Source of the DNA: CAZBWS01 sp964495705
GTDB lineage: Bacteria; Pseudomonadota; Gammaproteobacteria; HTCC5015
Direction: 5' to 3'
NCBI GenBank assembly: GCA_964495705.1
Contig: CAZBWS010000002.1
Location: 38,311-102,310, forward strand
Length of the DNA stretch: 64,000 nt
Shown piece by piece: positions 59,980-64,000 of the stretch (the first letter of the stretch is position 1; each line of letters begins with the position of its first letter). Both the position numbers and the translations under genes were made by a program. The notes beneath the pieces were generated by a model that was given only the letters and a program-made list of their open reading frames with translations, ran no database searches and had not been told where the DNA came from.

Positions 59980-61205
59980 AACTACTCTCCTACATGCTCT
60001 ACCAAGTCGCGTTATTGCTACTTACTCCGCTAGGCCTACTACTCACTTTACGCGACGCCAAACGCCGCAACGGTGGCACCCGCTTTGTGCAGCAGCGCCT
60101 AGGCTTTGGTTACACCCACTGTGAACAAGCTCCCATTTGGTTTCACGCCGCCTCACTCGGCGAGGTCAACGCCATCGCACCATTGTTAAAGCGACTTAAA
60201 CAAGACCAACCCAATACTGCTATTTTGGTCACTACGACAACACCATCAGGCGCTGCCGCGGCAGCCAATATTGACGGTATTATTCAAGCCTATTTGCCCA
60301 TCGACCTACCCTGGGGCGTTTACAACTTCCTCAAACAGTACAAACCCCAACACGGCGTGATTGCAGAAACCGAGCTGTGGCCCAACTTACTTGTCATGGC
60401 CAAGCGTGCAGGCTGCCCTCCCACGATTATCAATGGGCGCCTATCTGACAAAACCCTCAACAAGCAATGGCTATACCCACTGTTCAAGCTCTGTCTACAG
60501 CAGTGCGGTATGATTTTCACCCGCTCTCACAAGGACAACAATCACTTTCAGCAACTCGGTGCCGACAAGTCACAGCTGCTAACCGTGGGGAATATTAAAT
60601 TTGCGGGGCAACTACACCAGGCTGATGATTATGAAAGGCTGATCGATCAACCCTATATACTTGCCGCATCTACCCACGAGGATGAAGAATGGCAGTTCTG
60701 CCACTCCCTGGCGGCATCGGGCAAACTAATCGTCATCATCCCGCGCCACCCAGAGCGTCGCGACGATATACTACGTTCACTCAACAGACTTCCACTCAAG
60801 ATTGCAGTGCGCAGCACAGGTGATGCCGTCGATGCGCAAACACAGGTTTATATCGCCGACACTATCGGTGAAATGATGAGCTTTATGGCCCATGCAGAGC
60901 TTGTCTTTATGGGCGGCTCCTTAATACCCCATGGCGGGCAAAACATGCTCGAAGCAGCACGCCTAGGTAAAGCCGTCATCTGTGGCCCTCACACCCATAA
61001 CTTCATCGACGAAGTCGCCGCATTAAAAGATATTGAAGCCCTATTAGAAGTACAGAATACGGATGAGCTACGTAACACAGTTAATGAGTTACTCGGGCAA
61101 AGCGACCGACTGCAAGACATGGGCAACAAAGCCAGTGAGCTAATGAAAAACAATGGCGGCATTGCGAAGCAGTATTTTAAATTGCTGCTGGAGCAGTGGA
61201 AATAA
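59976..61205 (+). CDS. waaA: 3-deoxy-D-manno-octulosonic acid transferase WaaA
   Basis: A 409-residue GT30 glycosyltransferase. An N-terminal membrane anchor, FHAASLGEVNAIAPLLKRL (with the catalytic Glu), TTTTPSGAAAA, AETELWPNLL, IIPRHPERRDDI and FMGGSLIPHGGQNMLEAAR are all visible. It adds Kdo residues to lipid IVA, the step directly before LpxL. It starts within the lpxL stop and ends in a terminator. Confidence 0.95.
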   Translation: MKLLSYMLYQVALLLLTPLGLLLTLRDAKRRNGGTRFVQQRLGFGYTHCEQAPIWFHAASLGEVNAIAPLLKRLKQDQPNTAILVTTTTPSGAAAAANIDGIIQAYLPIDLPWGVYNFLKQYKPQHGVIAETELWPNLLVMAKRAGCPPTIINGRLSDKTLNKQWLYPLFKLCLQQCGMIFTRSHKDNNHFQQLGADKSQLLTVGNIKFAGQLHQADDYERLIDQPYILAASTHEDEEWQFCHSLAASGKLIVIIPRHPERRDDILRSLNRLPLKIAVRSTGDAVDAQTQVYIADTIGEMMSFMAHAELVFMGGSLIPHGGQNMLEAARLGKAVICGPHTHNFIDEVAALKDIEALLEVQNTDELRNTVNELLGQSDRLQDMGNKASELMKNNGGIAKQYFKLLLEQWK

Positions 61206-61211
61206 GACAAT

Positions 61212-61240
61212 AAAAAAGGCGGAACCCCGTCCGCCTTTGT
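61212..61240. terminator. Intrinsic terminator after waaA
   Basis: GGCGGA (61218-61223) and TCCGCC (61230-61235) with an A run before and TTTG after. It can also stop the converging minus-strand gene. Confidence 0.72.
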
Positions 61241-61259
61241 TATTCATTCAAGCTCCAAA

Positions 61260-62255
61260 CTACTCAAGGTTCTCCGAACACTCCGCTCGCGTCGGCTCTT
61301 CCTTACAACGTAACTTACGCATAATTTTCAGCATTGTTGGATCGTAAACACCTTTATCACGCAACTTGATTCGCGCTGCACGCAATACCGTATCGTAATT
61401 TTCACGGTGCTGCTTAGGCACTTCTACCCAGTATTTCTTATCAATTTTTTTGCTTTCACGTTCAATAAAATCAAAGGCTGCATCAAAGTTATCCAAAGAA
61501 GTGGCTCGCGCTTTTGCGGCAAAGCCTTCAGGAAACTGATCCCAACGGATAATTAGCTGGAACGTTAGTTGTAAGAAAGCATAGTCGGTGATCCCACCTG
61601 ACTCACCTAAGCCACGATAAAGCTCTAAGGGCTCATAGGCCACCGCTGGCGAAAATACCGTATCTACACTGCCATTATTAAACTTGCCCGCAAAACTAGT
61701 CGTGGTTGCTAAAACGGGGGATGCACCGATTTGCTTAATGATGCTTTGGGAAACTTCATCCCCATCAATCACAGCCACACGCTTGCCTTGCAGCTTGTCT
61801 AGATCATACAACTCACGGTCACCCATAAAAGCATAGATAGAACCTGCTGGCATTATTCCAGCGATATCATAAAAGCTATTGCGAAAATATTTTTGTGCTT
61901 TTTGGGCGGGCAAGCTGAGCAAAGTCGTCAGCAGATTACGCATACCTGCATCCCCTAAAGTGCCGCCCACTGCCTCTACCGTTGCAGAAAAGCGATTAAA
62001 GGGGCGTGTATTAATCCCGGTCAATAAAGCCCCTGCACACTTGCCCGACTTAAGTTCATTAACAATGATACTTTCATCGGTTAGGGACTTTAACTTGATA
62101 TCTGCTCCCCATTCGGCAGCTTTCAGCTGAAAATCTTTCATCAGTGCAGTAATGTCGCCATTAGCACCAACGGGATCAAAGATACAAATTAGGTTTTCTG
62201 CTTTAACAACAACACTACTCAACAGCAGAGCTGCAGCTAGAATAAAACGACTCAT
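61260..62255 (-). CDS. Putative periplasmic solute-binding protein (DUF6091-like)
   Basis: A 331-residue exported protein with a signal peptide (FILAAALLLSSVVVKA). It has a binding-protein fold loosely like TRAP/DctP receptors: CIFDPVGANGDITALMKDFQ, MGDRELYDLDKLQGKRVAVI and VLATTTSFAGKFNNGSVDTV. It matches the putative solute-binding (DUF6091) family rather than a classical DctP, and no transporter gene is adjacent. Two C-terminal cysteine-containing stretches (residues about 318-327) may form a disulphide. Substrate unknown. Confidence 0.75.
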   Translation of the reverse strand: MSRFILAAALLLSSVVVKAENLICIFDPVGANGDITALMKDFQLKAAEWGADIKLKSLTDESIIVNELKSGKCAGALLTGINTRPFNRFSATVEAVGGTLGDAGMRNLLTTLLSLPAQKAQKYFRNSFYDIAGIMPAGSIYAFMGDRELYDLDKLQGKRVAVIDGDEVSQSIIKQIGASPVLATTTSFAGKFNNGSVDTVFSPAVAYEPLELYRGLGESGGITDYAFLQLTFQLIIRWDQFPEGFAAKARATSLDNFDAAFDFIERESKKIDKKYWVEVPKQHRENYDTVLRAARIKLRDKGVYDPTMLKIMRKLRCKEEPTRAECSENLE

Positions 62256-62375
62256 GAAAAGGCCCTTAAGATTAAGTATAATTTAGCAGGCAATAATACC
62301 TGCTAATACATGTGGTTTATAGAGAGCTGACATCAATGCCGATACGGCACCCGCTAAACATGCTCTTTTTTACAT

Positions 62376-63581
62376 TTATGCTACCGAGCCAGTAGCTGTA
62401 TTTAGTTGCCAACCCTTTAGCCCTTCAGCAAAGTCACGCAGTGACGTGATACCGCTTTGTTCCGCTTCGCGCACCCATTCTTGCATGGCTTTTAATAGGC
62501 CTTCATTACTACTGTAACGCTGATTCCAGATAAGAATTAATTTCTCACGGTATTCATAAATCATTTTAGCGGTATCACTATTCTCCAACGCCATCGCCAA
62601 ACGCTGCTCAGCCTTAGCCGACAAACGAGCTTGATCCAAAATCATCGGCCGCTTAGCGCGTTTCAAAATCTTAGACATTTTACGGCCAACTTGTTGGCGC
62701 TCTTCCTTTAGCACGGGCTTAATCACTTCGTTCGCATAATCAGACATCACATGCATCTTCGTGCGCAAAATAGCTTTTACCGACTCTGCATCCATCTCCA
62801 GCTTACCTGCATCAATCATCGGCTGCGGAATAGTACGCTTCACTTCGGCTAAGCCAAACCCTTTCAATATGCAGATCCACATCCAGCCAATATCAAACTC
62901 CCAAGGCTTTGCGGATAGCTTTGCAGAACTGGGAAAAGCGTGGTGATTATTATGCAGCTCTTCACCGCCAATCCATAAGCCCCAAGGCACAATATTGGTT
63001 GCGGCATCCTTACACTCCCAATTGCGATAACCCCAGCCATGACCTGCCGCATTAATAAAACCCGCCGCATGTAGAGGCATCCACATCATCTGCACTGCCG
63101 ACATAGTGATGCCAATAGGGCCAAACAACACAATAAAAAGCGCAAAACTAATCGACAAGCCCAGCCAAGTGAAGCGCTTGTATAAATTATTTTCCAACCA
63201 GTCATCCGGCGTACCATGGGAATACTTTTTCAAAGTATCCGCATTCTTGGCTTCCGCCTGATACAACTCAGCACCCGTCCACATCACCGTATTAAAACCT
63301 TCTACCACAGGGCTATGCGGGTCATCCGCTGTTTCACACTTAGCGTGATGCTTACGATGAATAGCCACCCACTCAGAAGTCACTGCCCCTGTGGTCAACC
63401 AAAGCCACATCCTAAAGATATGATTCAACGCAGGATGCAAGGACAAAGCCAAATGCGACTGACTACGATGCAAGTATAAAGTAATTGCCATAATCGTAAA
63501 TTGAGTAGTCCCCAACATCACGAGCAACAGCCCCCACCAAGGAAGATCCCAGAATAAGAAATGGATTGAGTTGCCGAACAT
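62376..63581 (-). CDS. Acyl-CoA/acyl-lipid delta-9 desaturase family protein
   Basis: A 401-residue membrane desaturase of the stearoyl-CoA/OLE1-like type with the three histidine boxes: HRSQSHLALS, HRKHHAKCETADDPHSP and HNNHHAFPSSAK, plus the GHGWGYRNWECKDAATN segment. It would insert a double bond into saturated acyl chains with a di-iron site. The C-terminal 120 residues are helical and charged, longer than the minimal family form. It is a single gene, 120 bases upstream of the solute-binding-like gene. A near-match to the repeat core (GCGGATAG) is at 62911. Confidence 0.92.
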   Translation of the reverse strand: MFGNSIHFLFWDLPWWGLLLVMLGTTQFTIMAITLYLHRSQSHLALSLHPALNHIFRMWLWLTTGAVTSEWVAIHRKHHAKCETADDPHSPVVEGFNTVMWTGAELYQAEAKNADTLKKYSHGTPDDWLENNLYKRFTWLGLSISFALFIVLFGPIGITMSAVQMMWMPLHAAGFINAAGHGWGYRNWECKDAATNIVPWGLWIGGEELHNNHHAFPSSAKLSAKPWEFDIGWMWICILKGFGLAEVKRTIPQPMIDAGKLEMDAESVKAILRTKMHVMSDYANEVIKPVLKEERQQVGRKMSKILKRAKRPMILDQARLSAKAEQRLAMALENSDTAKMIYEYREKLILIWNQRYSSNEGLLKAMQEWVREAEQSGITSLRDFAEGLKGWQLNTATGSVA

Positions 63582-64000
63582 AAGTGCCCTTAGTTATTTT
63601 TAGTAGCTAGGCAGTATATGAGAGGTTTGGGGTTAAAAAAAGGAATTAAAAACCACGAAAAAAGATGAATTTTAATTTTAATGACATATAGGGACATATA
63701 GCTGCAATTAAACGGATTTTAGCAACAATTTCATGAAAAAACTTAGAGTACACCTGTACTCTTAAAACACGACAAAGCATCTATCTTCACCGACTATATC
63801 GAAGCCTTCGACAAAAAGGGTATTCGGCTTTTATCGTTGCGCGCACTCCCACAAAAACCGAAAACACACGCAAGGCATAGATTAGTCATTTAAAACAAAG
63901 GGTTACAGGTATGACCGCTCATAAATATACGCGCACGGTGCGTGACTGGCAGGAAGCCAACTTTTTGAGCCGTTGCTAAGCCATTGATCTTGCTGTAAAT
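63582..64000. other. Final 419 bases with no supported gene
   Basis: No frame longer than about 40 codons is seen, and the AT content is higher than in the genes around. A 22-codon ORF (MTAHKYTRTVRDWQEANFLS, from 63911) has a weak ribosome binding site and no recognised relative. Part of the region (63760-63860) reads like fragments of coding sequence in more than one frame, so a degraded gene is possible. Confidence 0.4.

Noticed and set aside
1..64000. CRISPR arrays, tRNA or rRNA genes, prophage and insertion sequences
   Set aside because: No regularly spaced repeats, cloverleaf sequences, integrase or transposase frames were seen.

Overview
The window is a gene-dense bacterial chromosome segment, probably from a marine, aerobic gammaproteobacterium of the Cellvibrionales/Spongiibacter kind. 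That placement is inferred from gene content: a ypjD-yfjD pair like that of other gammaproteobacteria, a long FadE, NhaD, TRAP transport, a GapDH with a long N-terminal extension, waaA/lpxL, dbpA, and many lipid and alcohol oxidation genes. No rRNA, tRNA, CRISPR array, prophage or complete insertion sequence was seen. Two 100-base N runs (21324-21423 and 47977-48076) are scaffold gaps.

Layout. 1-5.4 kb: start of a metallo-beta-lactamase phosphodiesterase (minus), then ypjD-like, yfjD-like, radA and an amidase. 5.4-9 kb (minus): a TRAP transporter (dctM, dctQ, dctP) with a TatT-like TPR lipoprotein. 9.1-15.7 kb: a short-chain NAD(P)-binding protein, a Ser/Thr kinase with a degenerate receiver domain, an acyl-CoA synthetase, and an RND/MMPL exporter behind two operator-like palindromes. 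16-17.8 kb (minus): iron alcohol dehydrogenase plus SCP2 protein. 18-22.8 kb: DUF445, DUF2505, DoxX, a long KAS III split by a spurious gap, and an EamA transporter. 22.8-27 kb (minus): DUF3820, NhaD, a glycine-rich membrane protein, a diguanylate cyclase and a bactofilin. 27.2-33 kb: fadE, higBA, an RluF-like pseudouridine synthase, a zinc-finger/FAD monooxygenase fusion and cutA. 33-42.6 kb: gap, a duplicated-domain small protein, a LysM protein, DUF4112, nth, mscS, a lipoprotein beta-propeller, a stand-alone LuxR HTH, flavodoxin and a small DRR-rich protein. 42.8-48.4 kb: desaturase, grxA, hydrolase, FAD monooxygenase, site-2 protease and a broken AraC regulator. 48.4-53.4 kb: NYN protein, DUF1223, dbpA, and thiC with a TPP riboswitch. 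53.5-57.1 kb: GMC dehydrogenase, a small partner and aldehyde dehydrogenase. 57.3-61.2 kb: rhodanese-tolC and lpxL-waaA. 61.2-63.6 kb (minus): a secreted solute-binding-like protein and a delta-9-type desaturase. The last 0.4 kb holds nothing identifiable.

How the genes fit together. Much of the window concerns lipids and hydrophobic alcohols: activation (acyl-CoA synthetase), beta-oxidation (FadE), de novo or shunt synthesis (KAS III), desaturation (two desaturases), alcohol-to-acid oxidation (GMC + ALDH, iron ADH + SCP2), export (RND) and lipid A/Kdo assembly (lpxL-waaA).

The most striking unexplained signal is a dispersed repeat with consensus ATGCGGATAGGCTG. The 10-base core ATGCGGATAG occurs 14 times on the two strands, against roughly 0.1 expected by chance. 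Some copies form inverted pairs just after genes and others are single copies inside unrelated coding sequences. This is the arrangement known for DNA uptake sequences of Neisseria and Pasteurellaceae, so I propose it as a candidate uptake or genome-wide signal sequence.
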